Below are positions 15,899-24,691 of a stretch of 39,223 bases of DNA, piece by piece. The position numbers and the translations under genes were made by a program. The notes under the pieces are model-generated. The model was not told the DNA's origin and did not search any database. It saw nothing but the letters and a program-made list of their open reading frames with translations. The stretch comes from Micropruina sp. (GTDB lineage: Bacteria; Actinomycetota; Actinomycetes; Propionibacteriales; Propionibacteriaceae). How positions within the stretch are numbered: the stretch's first letter is position 1; each line of letters begins with the position of its first letter. The DNA lies in contig NZ_JAPUED010000190.1 in assembly GCF_027492755.1 (NCBI RefSeq), forward strand, positions 1-39,223. Direction: 5' to 3'.

Positions 15899-16420
15899 TC
15901 AGTTGCCGGGAGCGGTGTAGCCGGGGCCCGGGTTGCCGGCCGAGGTGAGGCTCGGAGCGGACTTGCGGGCCTGCTTGCGTGCGGCCGCCTCGGCCTCAGC
16001 CTCGGAAACCCCCCGCTCGAGCGCTTGCTGGACGGCCTCGACCGAGCGCTGGCCCTCGGCCACCGTCGCCTCAGGGCCCTTCACCGACACCTTGTTCTTG
16101 CCGATCAACGCGAGAATGCCGGCGATCACGAACATCACCACGGCAACGATGCCCAGGCCGACGGCTGCGGCCAGCAACGGCTGCCAGCCGAGCGAATTGG
16201 CGAAGAAGTAGCCCACCAGGGCGGACAGGCCCAGGAACAACAACGAGACGCCGTTGACCGCGAAATAGCCGGCGCCGCCGAGGAGGCCGGCGCCGATGCC
16301 CACCGATTTCGCCTGCGGGACCAGTTCGGCCTTCGCCAGCTCGATCTCGCCGCGGACGATGGTGGTCAGGTCGGCCTGGATCGCCTTCACGGTATCCGCG
16401 ATGTCTGCCTGGTTCGCCAT
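15899..16420 (-). CDS. Holin superfamily III-like (DUF1469) membrane protein
   Basis: The 173-residue protein starts with an amphipathic helix (ADIADTVKAIQADLTTIVRGEIELAKAEL split over residues 5-33), then two hydrophobic hairpin segments at about 40-75 and 80-105. An Ala/Glu-rich segment and a Gly/Pro tail follow. This layout fits the actinobacterial Phage_holin_3_6 family, which is common in chromosomes and not evidence of a prophage. Its role is unknown; membrane organisation near the cell wall is often guessed. GAAAGG lies 8 nt before the ATG at 16420. Confidence 0.85.
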   Translation of the reverse strand: MANQADIADTVKAIQADLTTIVRGEIELAKAELVPQAKSVGIGAGLLGGAGYFAVNGVSLLFLGLSALVGYFFANSLGWQPLLAAAVGLGIVAVVMFVIAGILALIGKNKVSVKGPEATVAEGQRSVEAVQQALERGVSEAEAEAAARKQARKSAPSLTSAGNPGPGYTAPGN

Positions 16421-16538
16421 GGTGGCTGCCTTTCGTCGCCTGTCGTGTTCAGCCTAGTGGTCGCGTCCCCGCGTGTCTGGACCCCTAACGGGGGGAACTG
16501 TGCCCCGACCATCAGGGCCGCCGTATCGGACCGACGAA

Positions 16539-17282
16539 TCAGAGCGGAATGCGCAGACCGTCGTCGGGCAGATCGAGCGGTGCGGTGAGTTCGGTGTGAT
16601 CGACCTCGGCCGACCAGCAGGTCACCCGGTAGGGCAGCAGCAGTGGCTCCGGGGGGCGGGCCGAGTTGTCGTACACACCGCCCACCTCATCCAGCAACTG
16701 GGCCCGGGTCGACTCGTCGAGCTGTTGGGCCGTCGGCATCCGCGTCACCATCTCGACCAGGCCGGGCCGATCGATCGGCACCCAATGCCGGAATGACCGG
16801 GTCTGCAGCTGCGGGAAGTAGGCGCTGTCTTCCAGTGCCTGCAGCGACCCGGTGCCGTAGGCGCCACTCATCGCCTCCGGATCGTACTGTCGCACGGTGC
16901 GGACAAGGCGCTTCACCCACGGCACCGAGTCGTCGCGGACGGTGTAGGCGATGCCCAGCCGGCCGCCCGGACGCAGCACCCGGGCGAACTCCGACAGCGC
17001 CAGGCCGGGCGCGAAGGTGTGGAAGTTCTGCGCCAGCAGCACCCGATCGAACGAGCACGGCGCCAGCGGCAGCGCCTCGGCCGCGGCAACCATCGGCAGC
17101 CCGGAGGGTGCGCGACGCAGCAGCGCCGAGACGGCGTCACGGTCGCGGTCGACCAGGGTCAGCCGGTGTCGGCCGCGCAGGCCCGAGGCGAAGGCTGCCG
17201 ATGACTGACCCAGGATCAGGGTGGGCCCTTCGGACGCGCCGACCAGCCAGGTCAGGGCATCGGCCAGGGTCGAGGTGCTCAC
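16539..17282 (-). CDS. Class I SAM-dependent methyltransferase
   Basis: The 247-residue protein has LILGQSSAAFASGL at the position of motif I, LTLVDRDRDAV as motif II (acidic residue for the SAM ribose), VAAAEALPLAPCSFDRVLLAQ as motifs III-IV and LRPGGRLGIAY as motif VI. This is the UbiE/Methyltransf_11 arrangement, although motif I lacks the usual multiple glycines (GQSSA rather than GxGxG). The substrate is unknown. The GTG at 17282 is chosen because TACGAT sits 6 nt upstream; an upstream in-frame start at 17348 would overlap the divergent promoter of the pilus locus. Confidence 0.8.
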   Translation of the reverse strand: MSTSTLADALTWLVGASEGPTLILGQSSAAFASGLRGRHRLTLVDRDRDAVSALLRRAPSGLPMVAAAEALPLAPCSFDRVLLAQNFHTFAPGLALSEFARVLRPGGRLGIAYTVRDDSVPWVKRLVRTVRQYDPEAMSGAYGTGSLQALEDSAYFPQLQTRSFRHWVPIDRPGLVEMVTRMPTAQQLDESTRAQLLDEVGGVYDNSARPPEPLLLPYRVTCWSAEVDHTELTAPLDLPDDGLRIPL

Positions 17283-17288
17283 GGTGGC

Positions 17289-17294
17289 ATCGTA
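17289..17294 (-). promoter_or_regulatory. Predicted -10 element, leaderless methyltransferase start
   Basis: TACGAT on the minus strand ends 6 nt before the GTG at 17282. It supports that start over the longer reading frame. Confidence 0.5.
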
Positions 17295-17357
17295 CGGGCC
17301 ATCCACAGCCCGCAACGATTCTGAACAATTCCGGACGCCCGGTCGCACAGTGAGGAC

Positions 17358-18374
17358 GTGGAAGCGACAGAAGTGGTCGTGGTGTCCGGCGGTGGCGAGG
17401 TGTGCGACCTCGTCACAACAGCTGCTGCCGCGCTCGGATACGGCACGACAGTGTGTGAGCCGGAATCATTGGCCGGCCGCTGGGCCAGCGCCGGCACGAT
17501 CTTCATCGGGCTCGACTCTGCCGCCGAGGTCGCGGCGCTCGAACTGGCCCGGCGTGAGCGGGTGTATCTAGTCGGTGCCGACACCGGTGCCGCGGCGCTG
17601 TGGTCGGTGCCGCTGGGGGCCGAGGTGATCGTGCTGCCGCAGGGCCGCGGCTGGCTGTCGTCGGTGCTGGCAGATCGGGTGGGCGGTGCCGGCGAGGTGG
17701 TTGCGGTGCTCGGTGGCTCCGGCGGGGTCGGAGCCTCGACGCTGGCCGCGGCTCTGGCGTGGCGGGCAGCTGATGCGGGGCGGTCGGTGGCGTTGGTGGA
17801 CGCCGACCGGCTGGGTGGCGGCATTGACCTGTTGGTCGGGGCGGAGGGCGAACCCGGCTGGCGGTGGCCGCGATTCGCGGCTGCGGACGGCGTGCTGGGT
17901 GATCTGCGCGAGTTCCTGCCGGTGGTCGACCGAGTGAGTGTGGTGTCGATGGCCCGCGGCGCCGATGTCGAACTGGGCAGGGAGGCGCTGGCCGCCGTGG
18001 TGGGCTCCCTGCGCCGGAGTTTCGAGTTGGTGGTGATAGACCCGGGGCGCGGCGGCTCGGCGGTCTGCCGGGAGGCGCTGCGGCAAGCCGGCCGGAGCCT
18101 GGTGGTGGTGGCCGGTTGCGTGCGCGGGGTGGCAGCGGCCGGGCAGGTGGTGCGTGCCCTGGCCCCGCCCGCCGCGGAGGCGGTGGTGCGCCGGATTCCG
18201 GGGTTGCGGGTGCCCGACGATGTGGTGGAGGAGTCGCTCGGTCTGCCGGTGAGCGCCTGGCTGCGGCACGATCCGAGCCTGGCCGTGGCGGCCGAGCGGG
18301 GTGAGCGCCCGGGACTGTCTCGTCGACGCGGCGGGCTGGGGCGGGTTTGCGAGCAGCTGCTGGAGGCGTCGTGA
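17358..18374 (+). CDS. Ssd/CpaE (TadZ)-like septum-site or pilus-localisation ATPase homologue
   Basis: The 338-residue protein has an N-terminal receiver-like domain (1-105) and a MinD/ParA-type domain. The phosphate loop reads GGSGGVGAST (119-128): the lysine normally before ST is alanine. ALVDADRLGGGIDLLVG is the switch region. Such degenerate loops are usual in TadZ/CpaE and actinobacterial Ssd proteins, which mark the pilus assembly site; mycobacterial Ssd is reported to affect division. It opens the Tad operon and overlaps tadA as GTGA. The GTG at 17358 has AGGA very close upstream, so the exact start is uncertain. Confidence 0.85.
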   Translation: MEATEVVVVSGGGEVCDLVTTAAAALGYGTTVCEPESLAGRWASAGTIFIGLDSAAEVAALELARRERVYLVGADTGAAALWSVPLGAEVIVLPQGRGWLSSVLADRVGGAGEVVAVLGGSGGVGASTLAAALAWRAADAGRSVALVDADRLGGGIDLLVGAEGEPGWRWPRFAAADGVLGDLREFLPVVDRVSVVSMARGADVELGREALAAVVGSLRRSFELVVIDPGRGGSAVCREALRQAGRSLVVVAGCVRGVAAAGQVVRALAPPAAEAVVRRIPGLRVPDDVVEESLGLPVSAWLRHDPSLAVAAERGERPGLSRRRGGLGRVCEQLLEAS

Positions 18375-19534
18375 GCCAGCCGGCGGCGTCCGTTCCGGGC
18401 AGCGTCGCCGAAGTGCGGGCGGTGCTGGGCCGGGCCGGCGCGACCCCTGGCCCGGTCGAGGTCGCGGCTGCGCTGCGCGGGTTGGGAGCGCTCGTTTCGG
18501 AGGGCACCGTCCGCGACACGGTGGCTGCGCTGCGCCGGGAGAGTTCGGGCGCAGGGCCGCTGGAGCCACTGTTGGCGATGCGCGGCGTGACCGACGTCCT
18601 GGTCAACGGGCATCGGCAGGTGTTCGTCGACCGCGGTGCCGGCCTGGAGCCGGTGGAGGGGGTCTTCGCCGACGAGGAAGAGGTGCGGCGACTCGCCGTG
18701 CGGCTGGCCGCGGCGGTCGGCCGGCGGCTCGACGAGGGCTCACCGTTCGTCGATGCCCGGCTGCCCGACGGCACCCGGGTGCATGCCGTCCTCGGCGTGC
18801 TCACCGACGTCGGTACCTGCCTGTCGCTGCGGGTGCCGGCACGAAAGGCGCTGACCTTGGACGATTGGGTGGCGGGCGGCAGCCTGCACCCGCGGGCGGC
18901 TGAGCTGCTGAGTGAGGTGCTGGAACGGCGCGTTGCGTTCCTGGTCTCCGGCGGGACGGGGTCGGGCAAGACCACCCTGTTGGCGAGTTTGCTCGGCCTG
19001 GTCGATCCCTGCCACCGCATCGTCATCGTGGAAGATTCGCGCGAACTCGCGCCCGCGCATCCGCATGTGCTGCGGCTGGAGGCTCGGCCGGTCAACCCGG
19101 AAGGCGCCGGCGCAGTGCCGCTGGTGGCGTTGGTGCGTCAAGCGCTGCGGATGCGGCCCGATCGGCTGGTGGTCGGCGAGGTCCGCGGTGCCGAGCTGAG
19201 CGATCTGCTGACCGCGCTGAACACCGGCCACGAAGGGGGTTGCGGCACCTTGCACGCCAACTCGGCGGCCGATGTCCCGGCGCGGCTCGAGGCGCTCGGC
19301 GTGCTGGGCGGGTTGCCGCGGGCAGCGCTGCACGCGCAGGCCGCGGCGGCGCTGGACGTGTTGGTGCACATCGCGCGTCTGCCCGACGGCACCCGCTGGG
19401 TGCGCGAGCTGCATGTGCTGGCCTGGGACGAGGCGTCCGGGCTGTGCCGTCCGGTGCCCGCCTGGCGGTTCAGCCGCGACGGTGCGCCGGTCGCCGGCCC
19501 GGGAGCGGTCCGGCTCGAGGAGTTGTTGCGATGA
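18371..19534 (+). CDS. tadA: TadA/CpaF-type pilus secretion ATPase
   Basis: The 387-residue hexameric motor ATPase drives pilus assembly from the cytoplasm. Motifs in order: N-terminal domain with [11 protein letters not shown] (70-80), Walker [10 protein letters not shown] (194-202), Asp box [10 protein letters not shown] (217-226), Walker [10 protein letters not shown] with E270, and His box [11 protein letters not shown] (287-296). The length fits the CpaF/VirB11-like class in actinobacteria. GTGA and ATGA overlaps at both ends couple it to the ssd-like and tadB genes. All catalytic residues are present, so it is probably the only active ATPase of the system. Confidence 0.93.
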   Translation: MSQPAASVPGSVAEVRAVLGRAGATPGPVEVAAALRGLGALVSEGTVRDTVAALRRESSGAGPLEPLLAMRGVTDVLVNGHRQVFVDRGAGLEPVEGVFADEEEVRRLAVRLAAAVGRRLDEGSPFVDARLPDGTRVHAVLGVLTDVGTCLSLRVPARKALTLDDWVAGGSLHPRAAELLSEVLERRVAFLVSGGTGSGKTTLLASLLGLVDPCHRIVIVEDSRELAPAHPHVLRLEARPVNPEGAGAVPLVALVRQALRMRPDRLVVGEVRGAELSDLLTALNTGHEGGCGTLHANSAADVPARLEALGVLGGLPRAALHAQAAAALDVLVHIARLPDGTRWVRELHVLAWDEASGLCRPVPAWRFSRDGAPVAGPGAVRLEELLR

Positions 19535-20328
19535 CCGGCGTGGCGGCGCTGTTGGCGATCTGGTCGGTGTGGCTGTGGTGGCCGCCGGCATCGGCGCACC
19601 GGCTGCGTCCGGCTGTTCGATCCCGCGGAGTGCCCAGGGTGCGGGCGCCGGTCGTGCTGGGTGTTGTTGTGCTGGTGCCGCCGGTGCTGGGGATCGTCCT
19701 GGACGGCGTCCGCGGTGCCGCGCTGGGCTGGGTGGTCGGGGTGCTGGGCGCCGCGATGGCGTGGACGGTTCGGCGTTCCCGCGCGGGTCGGCAGCGGTCT
19801 GCCGTCCGGGATCAGGTGGCTCGGGGGTGCGGCGAACTGGCGGGCTTGTTGCGAGCCGGGTATCCGCCGGGTCGAGCCATGGAGATCGCCGGCCTCGACA
19901 GTCCGCTGCTGGCTGAGATCGCCGCCCATCGCCGGGTGGGCGGCGACGCGGCCGAGGCCTTGCGTGCCGCCGCGCGGCGTCCGGGCGCCTCCGGATTGGC
20001 CGGCCTGGCCGCCAGCTGGACGATCGCGGAACGGACCGGCGCGGCGATGGCGACCTCACTGGACGACCTGGCGACGAATCTGGCCGCCGAACGCGACCTG
20101 GCCCGCACTGTCGGCACCGAGGTGGCTGCCGCCCGTTTGACCGGACGGCTGCTGGGCGGACTGCCGCTGGTCGGCCTCGGTCTGGGGTATGCGGTCGGCG
20201 GTGATCCGATCGGCTATCTCACCGGTTCAGCCACCGGGCTGGCCTGCCTGGCGATCGGTGGCGGCTTGGCGGCGGTGGGGCTGGTGTGGAGCGATGCGCT
20301 GGCCGACCGCGCGGGGCGGCTGCGATGA
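19531..20328 (+). CDS. tadB: TadB-like pilus assembly membrane protein
   Basis: The 265-residue protein has hydrophobic segments near 4-18, 42-58 and 62-78, then a cytoplasmic four-helix T2SF domain (about 95-200) with [20 protein letters not shown] and the [15 protein letters not shown] repeat typical of GspF/TadB. Two final membrane segments follow ([36 protein letters not shown]). TadB and TadC form the inner-membrane platform on which the ATPase works. The ATG start overlaps the tadA stop as ATGA. Confidence 0.88.
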   Translation: MTGVAALLAIWSVWLWWPPASAHRLRPAVRSRGVPRVRAPVVLGVVVLVPPVLGIVLDGVRGAALGWVVGVLGAAMAWTVRRSRAGRQRSAVRDQVARGCGELAGLLRAGYPPGRAMEIAGLDSPLLAEIAAHRRVGGDAAEALRAAARRPGASGLAGLAASWTIAERTGAAMATSLDDLATNLAAERDLARTVGTEVAAARLTGRLLGGLPLVGLGLGYAVGGDPIGYLTGSATGLACLAIGGGLAAVGLVWSDALADRAGRLR

Positions 20329-21095
20329 CGGCCGAGGTGCTGCTCGGAATCGCGGTGGCCGCGTCGGCCGCTGCGGCGTTCCTCGTGGCGACACCCGATC
20401 GACTGAGGTCGGGCGACCCCTCGGGTGTTCCAGGGCGAGGAGTGACGCTGCCTGGTGCCGGCTTGCTCGTTCCGGTGCCGGGTGCGCCCGGCGCGGGCGT
20501 CCGGGTGTTGCTCGGCGCGGCGGCGGGTGGGGTGCTGATGGCGACCGGCGTGCTCTCGGGTGCGCTGGGCGTCGTGGCCGCGATCGGGATCGGTGCCGGC
20601 GTGTTCGTCGCCGCCGGACGGCTGGGGTCCACCGGTGAGGCGTCCGTCCGGGTCGAGTTGGCGTCCGCGCTGCCGGTGATCTGCACCCAGCTGGCGGTCT
20701 GCTTGGAGGCCGGATTGCCGTTGCGCAACGCCGTCGCGGTGCTCGGCGAGTGCCTCGGGGGCGAGCCGGCGCGGGTGCTGCGCCGCTGGGACGCCGCCGT
20801 CCGGCTCGGTGTGCCGGAGGAGCGGGCCTGGGCCGACGTGGGCGAGCAGCACCCCGAACTGGCCGGGTTGGCGCGGGAACTGCGACATGCGGCGTCCGGT
20901 GGCGTCGCGCTCGCGCCCGCGCTGCGGCAGCACGCCGCGGAAGCCCGCGCCGTGGTTCGCGCAACAGCCGAATCACGAGCCCGGCGTGCCGGAGTGAGCA
21001 TCGTGCTGCCGCTGGCGGTGTGCTTCCTGCCCGCGTTCCTGCTGGTCGGCGTCGTGCCGGTGGTCGGCGGGGTGCTCAGCCGGCTGTTCGGCTGA
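20325..21095 (+). CDS. tadC: TadC-like pilus assembly membrane protein
   Basis: The 256-residue protein is the second platform protein. N-terminal hydrophobic segments are followed by a T2SF domain with ICTQLAVCLEAGLPLRNAVAVLGE (about 119-142) and LRHAASGGVALAPALRQHAAEAR. The C-terminal segment VLPLAVCFLPAFLLVGVVPVVGG is typical of TadC. It overlaps tadB as ATGA. A 98-nt gap then separates it from the pilin gene, possibly with its own regulation, since pilins need far higher expression than platform proteins. Confidence 0.88.
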   Translation: MTAEVLLGIAVAASAAAAFLVATPDRLRSGDPSGVPGRGVTLPGAGLLVPVPGAPGAGVRVLLGAAAGGVLMATGVLSGALGVVAAIGIGAGVFVAAGRLGSTGEASVRVELASALPVICTQLAVCLEAGLPLRNAVAVLGECLGGEPARVLRRWDAAVRLGVPEERAWADVGEQHPELAGLARELRHAASGGVALAPALRQHAAEARAVVRATAESRARRAGVSIVLPLAVCFLPAFLLVGVVPVVGGVLSRLFG

Positions 21096-21193
21096 GGTTA
21101 TCCACAGGTCCGCCACCGAAGTGAACACTTTCCGGCCCAGGTGCCCAAGGTGAGAGTGAACCCGGTGGTAGCCGGGGGTGAGAGGAGAGAACC

Positions 21194-21388
21194 ATGCCCA
21201 ACCAGTTGGTGGCCCGTCCCCACGACGAGCGGGGGATGACCACGGCCGAGTACGCCCTCGGGACGATCGCGGTGATCGCCCTGGTCGCTGCGGTCATCGC
21301 CTACGTCAGCGGTGACACCTTCGACACACAGATCACGGTGATCTTCAAGCAGATCACCGACTGGATCCTGAGCTTCGTCGGGAAGTAG
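21194..21388 (+). CDS. Flp-type major pilin candidate (DUF4244)
   Basis: The 64-residue protein has a basic, polar N-terminus ending DERG, then MTTAEYALGTIAVIALVAA: a glycine before the cleavage site, glutamate at mature position 5 and a hydrophobic helix, as in class III signal peptides of Flp pilins. The mature form would be about 50 residues. DUF4244 proteins hold this place in actinobacterial Tad loci. A strong ribosome-binding site (GAGAGGAGAG) lies just upstream. Cleavage needs a prepilin peptidase, not present in the window. Confidence 0.9.
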   Translation: MPNQLVARPHDERGMTTAEYALGTIAVIALVAAVIAYVSGDTFDTQITVIFKQITDWILSFVGK

Positions 21389-21456
21389 ACGACCTGAGCG
21401 CGGTGGGTGGAGCGGGTGGCCGTCCCGCCCACCGCGGCCGAGACCGAGGAGGGACG

Positions 21457-21789
21457 ATGCGTAGCGAACGCGGCATGGTGAGCGTCGAGGTGGCTTTCGG
21501 GGCCCTGCTCTCGGTGCTGGTGGCGCTGGGGTTGTGCTACCTGATCGCGATTGTGGTGCAGCTGGGCCAACTGCAGGCGGTCGCCGGTGAGGTGGCTCGT
21601 CAGCAGGCTCGGGGCGACACGGCGGCAGCACAACGGGCCCAGGCCGATGCACCCGCCGGAACTCGGGTGCGGGTGAGCGGCAGCGGTGCCGATGTGGTCG
21701 TCGAGGTCGAGCTGCCGGCACGACCCTGGGCGGGGGTGCTGCCCGGTGTTGCGCTGCACGCCCGCGCCATCGTGGCCAAGGAGGTCTGA
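21457..21789 (+). CDS. TadE-like minor pilin / pseudopilin
   Basis: The 110-residue protein has the leader MRSERG followed by MVSVEVAFGALLSVLVALGLCYLI in two parts: a prepilin-like cleavage site with glutamate at mature position 5, then one membrane helix. The remainder is a small extracytoplasmic domain ending LHARAIVAKEV. This matches TadE-like proteins, which initiate or cap the pilus. GAGGAGGGA ends 3 nt before the ATG at 21457, which sets the start. It is separated from the next gene by one base after the stop. Confidence 0.85.
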   Translation: MRSERGMVSVEVAFGALLSVLVALGLCYLIAIVVQLGQLQAVAGEVARQQARGDTAAAQRAQADAPAGTRVRVSGSGADVVVEVELPARPWAGVLPGVALHARAIVAKEV

Positions 21790-21790
21790 G

Positions 21791-22261
21791 ATGATCCGGC
21801 GCGCACTGAGCCTCGATCCACCGATCTGCGGCTACTGCGTGGCTCAGACTGGGCGGACTGGCTACGCCGGGCAAGCACGCTGTGCCAGAAGGGCCGCCCC
21901 TGGCGAGGCGGGTGTCGCGACGCCGCTGGTGGTGCTCACCGTGATGGGGCTGGTGACACTGGCCGCGGTCGGGGTGCTGGCGCTGGCCTACTCGGCGACC
22001 GCCCGCTCGGTGCGGGCCGCCGCCGACCTGGTGGCGGTCTCCGGCGCACAGGCCTACGCCCGCGGCGGCGACGCGTGCGACGAGGCGCGGCGGATCGCCG
22101 GGCGCAACCAGGTCGACATGGCCGAATGCGAGGTGACCGGCGACCTGATCGACTTCGTGGTCGAGGTGCGGGTGTCCCACGGTGTCGGCTGGCGGTTGCC
22201 CGGCCTGCCCGACACGGTCGCGGCGACTGCCTACGCCGGCAGTGTGACGGGTGCCCCGTGA
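21791..22261 (+). CDS. TadE/TadG-like pilus-associated protein (Rv3654c-like)
   Basis: The 156-residue protein has one membrane helix (VATPLVVLTVMGLVTLAAVGV at about 42-62) followed by SVRAAADLVAVSGAQAYARG and CDEARRIAGRNQVDMAECEV, the pattern of helicase/secretion-neighbourhood TadE-like proteins in actinobacteria. The family usually has a short basic leader; here about 35 residues precede the GEAG cleavage-like site and include three cysteines (CGYC, QARC). No better start codon was found nearer the helix. The ATG lies one base after the previous stop. The 3' end overlaps the convergent helicase gene by 31 nt. Confidence 0.8.
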   Translation: MIRRALSLDPPICGYCVAQTGRTGYAGQARCARRAAPGEAGVATPLVVLTVMGLVTLAAVGVLALAYSATARSVRAAADLVAVSGAQAYARGGDACDEARRIAGRNQVDMAECEVTGDLIDFVVEVRVSHGVGWRLPGLPDTVAATAYAGSVTGAP

Positions 22262-24501
22262 CCGGCAAGCAGTCCGCGCAACAGGGTCAGGGCGGTCCGC
22301 CGGTCGAGCGGCTGGTTGCCCGAACCGCACCGCGGCGACACCACACAACGGGGGCAGCCCTGCTCGCACCGGCAGGCGGCGAGCAGTTCGGCGGTCGCGC
22401 CGAGCCAGCGTTCGGCGAGTTCGTAGGCCTGATCGGCGAACCCGGAGCCACCGGGCAAGCCGTCGTGGACGAACACGGTCGGGGCCCCGGTGTCGGTGTG
22501 GTGGGTGATGGACAAACCGCCGACGTCACCCGCATCGCACGCCGTGAAGCGGGGCAGCAGTGCGATCGCCGCATGTTCGGCGGCATGCAGTCCACCCGCC
22601 AGGTCACGCTCGGCCAGGCCCATGGCGTCCGGCGCCGTCCACCACAGGGCGCGGGTGCGGAAGGTGCGGGCCGGCAGATCGAGCGGGGTGGAATCCCAGA
22701 CCGTTCCGGTGCCAGCATCGCGGCGCAGGTAGCCGATGACCTGCGAGGTGAGTTCGACGGTGCCGGCGAACAAAGAGCCGCCGGCCAGCTCACGACGCCG
22801 GTCGGTGCCCAGTACCCGCACACTCAGCTGCGTGGAGGGCTGGGTGAACCATTCCGCTCGCACCCTGCTGCACATGGCGACGCCGGCGTCGAGGTCATAG
22901 TCGTCGACCAGCCACTGTTCGCCCTGATGCAGGTAGACCGCGCCGGCATGCACGGTGCGGTCGGCGGCCGCAGTATCGACCTGTCCGATCACCCGTCCGG
23001 TGGCGACCTCGATGATCTCCACGCCGCTGCCCGCGATCGAACGCAGGTCGATGCGATCGACGGCGCGGGTGGGCGAAGTCCAGAACCACGAGGTGCCGCG
23101 GCGGCGCAACACGCGGCCGGCGACCAGGCGGTCCAGCAGCCCCGTCATGGTCGGCCCGAAGAATTCCTCGTCGCCGGTGGTCACCGGCAGTTCCTGGGCG
23201 GCGGCAGCCAGGTGCGCACCGAGCACGGCCGGCTGTTCGGGGTGCAGCACCGTCGTCTCGACCGCGGTGTCGAACAGGGCCTCCGGGTGTTGGCACAGCC
23301 AGCTGTCCAGCGGGTCGGGTTTGGCGAGCAGCACGGCCAGCGCGTCCCGTCCGTCACGGCCGGCCCGCCCGGCCTGCTGCCACAGCGAGGCCAGCGAACC
23401 CGGGAACCCGACGGTCAGCACGGCGTCCATCCCGGTGACATCGACGCCGAGTTCGAGCGCGTTGGTGCAGGCCACGCCGCGCAGCCGTCCCGAGGACAGG
23501 CCGGCCTCGAGTTCGCGCCGGTCGGTGGCCAGGTAGCCGGCCCGGTACGAGGCGATCTCGTCAGGCGCGATGCAGTGCCGGCGGGCCTGTTCGGCGACCA
23601 GTTCCGCCTGCACCCGCGAGGTGGTGAACGCCAACGCTTGCGCCCCCGAATCGACCAGCCGGGCAAGCATGCCGGCCGCCTCACGGTGTGGGTCGCCGTC
23701 GCCCTGCCAGACGACGAAGTCGAGTGCCGGGCGGCTGGAGGTGTCGTTGTCGACCGCCAGCACGTCGTCGATCCCGGCCAGCCGGGCGAGGTGATCGGCC
23801 GGTGCGGCGATGGTGCCGGAAGCGGATATGAAGACCGGGTCGGTGCCGTAGTGCCGGCAGATTCGCCGCAGCCGCCGCAGCACGCTCGCCACGTGAGCGC
23901 CGAACACGCCGCGGTAGCGGTGCGCCTCGTCGATGACCACATAGCGCAGCGACCGCAGCAGACCCTGCCAGCGCTCGTGGGCCGGCAGCACACTGCGGTG
24001 CAGCATGTCGGGATTGGTCAGCACGAAGGTGGCGAAATCGCGGGCGAACCGGCGCTCGCCGGGCTCGGAATCGCCGTCGAGGGTGGACACCCGCCACGAC
24101 GCCCCGCCCAGGGCGGCGGCTCGTTTCGCCTGGTCGTGGGCGAGTGCCTTGGTGGGTGCCAGGTAGAGGGCGGTGTGGGCCCGGTCGGGCCGTGCCCACC
24201 GATGTCGCCCGGCATCGGTACCGACCCGGCCCTCGGCGGTGGCGGCGATGATCGGCAGCAGGTACGCCAACGACTTACCCGAACCGGTGGCAGTGCTGAG
24301 CGCGACATGACGGCCCTCGAAGGCCGCCTGCGCGGCCAGGCTCTGGTGCTGCCACAGTGCCCGGACGCCCTGCCCGGCGAGGGTGTCGCGAACGGGCTGC
24401 GACACCCAATCGGGCACAGGTGCCAGCACGCCCGGGCGGGCCGGACGTCGATGGACATGGCGCACCTGCGCCTCACCCTCGATCCACTCCGGAACGGCCA
24501 T
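22231..24501 (-). CDS. DEAD/DEAH-box helicase with DUF1998 domain (MrfA-like)
   Basis: The 756-residue superfamily 2 helicase has a Q-like motif (ALWQHQSLAA), Walker A ATGSGKS at 71-77, APTKALAHDQ (motif Ia), DEAH at 191-194, SASGT (motif III), and the second RecA domain with QAGRAGRDGRDALAVLL (motif VI). The C-terminal DUF1998 domain holds a five-cysteine cluster (C710, C712, C716, C719, C725), likely a zinc site. Related MrfA/Hrq1-type helicases unwind DNA in repair of crosslinked or alkylated DNA. The ATG at 24501 begins MAVPEW; the longer upstream frame only reads through repeat DNA. Confidence 0.92.
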   Translation of the reverse strand: MAVPEWIEGEAQVRHVHRRPARPGVLAPVPDWVSQPVRDTLAGQGVRALWQHQSLAAQAAFEGRHVALSTATGSGKSLAYLLPIIAATAEGRVGTDAGRHRWARPDRAHTALYLAPTKALAHDQAKRAAALGGASWRVSTLDGDSEPGERRFARDFATFVLTNPDMLHRSVLPAHERWQGLLRSLRYVVIDEAHRYRGVFGAHVASVLRRLRRICRHYGTDPVFISASGTIAAPADHLARLAGIDDVLAVDNDTSSRPALDFVVWQGDGDPHREAAGMLARLVDSGAQALAFTTSRVQAELVAEQARRHCIAPDEIASYRAGYLATDRRELEAGLSSGRLRGVACTNALELGVDVTGMDAVLTVGFPGSLASLWQQAGRAGRDGRDALAVLLAKPDPLDSWLCQHPEALFDTAVETTVLHPEQPAVLGAHLAAAAQELPVTTGDEEFFGPTMTGLLDRLVAGRVLRRRGTSWFWTSPTRAVDRIDLRSIAGSGVEIIEVATGRVIGQVDTAAADRTVHAGAVYLHQGEQWLVDDYDLDAGVAMCSRVRAEWFTQPSTQLSVRVLGTDRRRELAGGSLFAGTVELTSQVIGYLRRDAGTGTVWDSTPLDLPARTFRTRALWWTAPDAMGLAERDLAGGLHAAEHAAIALLPRFTACDAGDVGGLSITHHTDTGAPTVFVHDGLPGGSGFADQAYELAERWLGATAELLAACRCEQGCPRCVVSPRCGSGNQPLDRRTALTLLRGLLAGHGAPVTLPA

Positions 24502-24554
24502 TGCCTCAGGGTGCCACGAGCCCCGGACAGAACCGTTGAGGAATCGCTGCGTGG

Positions 24555-24658
24555 CGTTGGTCGAGCTTGTCGAGACCCTGTGGCCGGGCAGACGGGGTTT
24601 CGACAAGCTAACCCCAAGCGCAACGCGCAAGCGTCGACGGGCCCAACCAGCGGGTGGG
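24555..24658. repeat. Composite inverted repeat of the dispersed family, second arm interrupted
   Basis: Arm 1, ggtcgagcttgtcgagacc (24559-24577), and arm 2, ggtttcgacaagctaacc (24596-24613), are inverted copies around an 18-nt spacer. Arm 2 has lost one base, and its expected tail (aaccagcgggtggg) only resumes at about 24645, after roughly 30 nt of unrelated sequence. The element fills most of the 190-nt gap between helicase and amidohydrolase genes; nothing else is seen there. The same two-arm arrangement occurs at 38754-38804. Confidence 0.75.
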
Positions 24659-24691
24659 TGCGATCAGAAACCCGCGTTGGTCGGGGCGTCG

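Noticed and set aside
15899..16420. Prophage remnant suggested by the holin-like protein
   Set aside because: The family is common in actinobacterial chromosomes, and no endolysin, integrase or structural phage gene is nearby.
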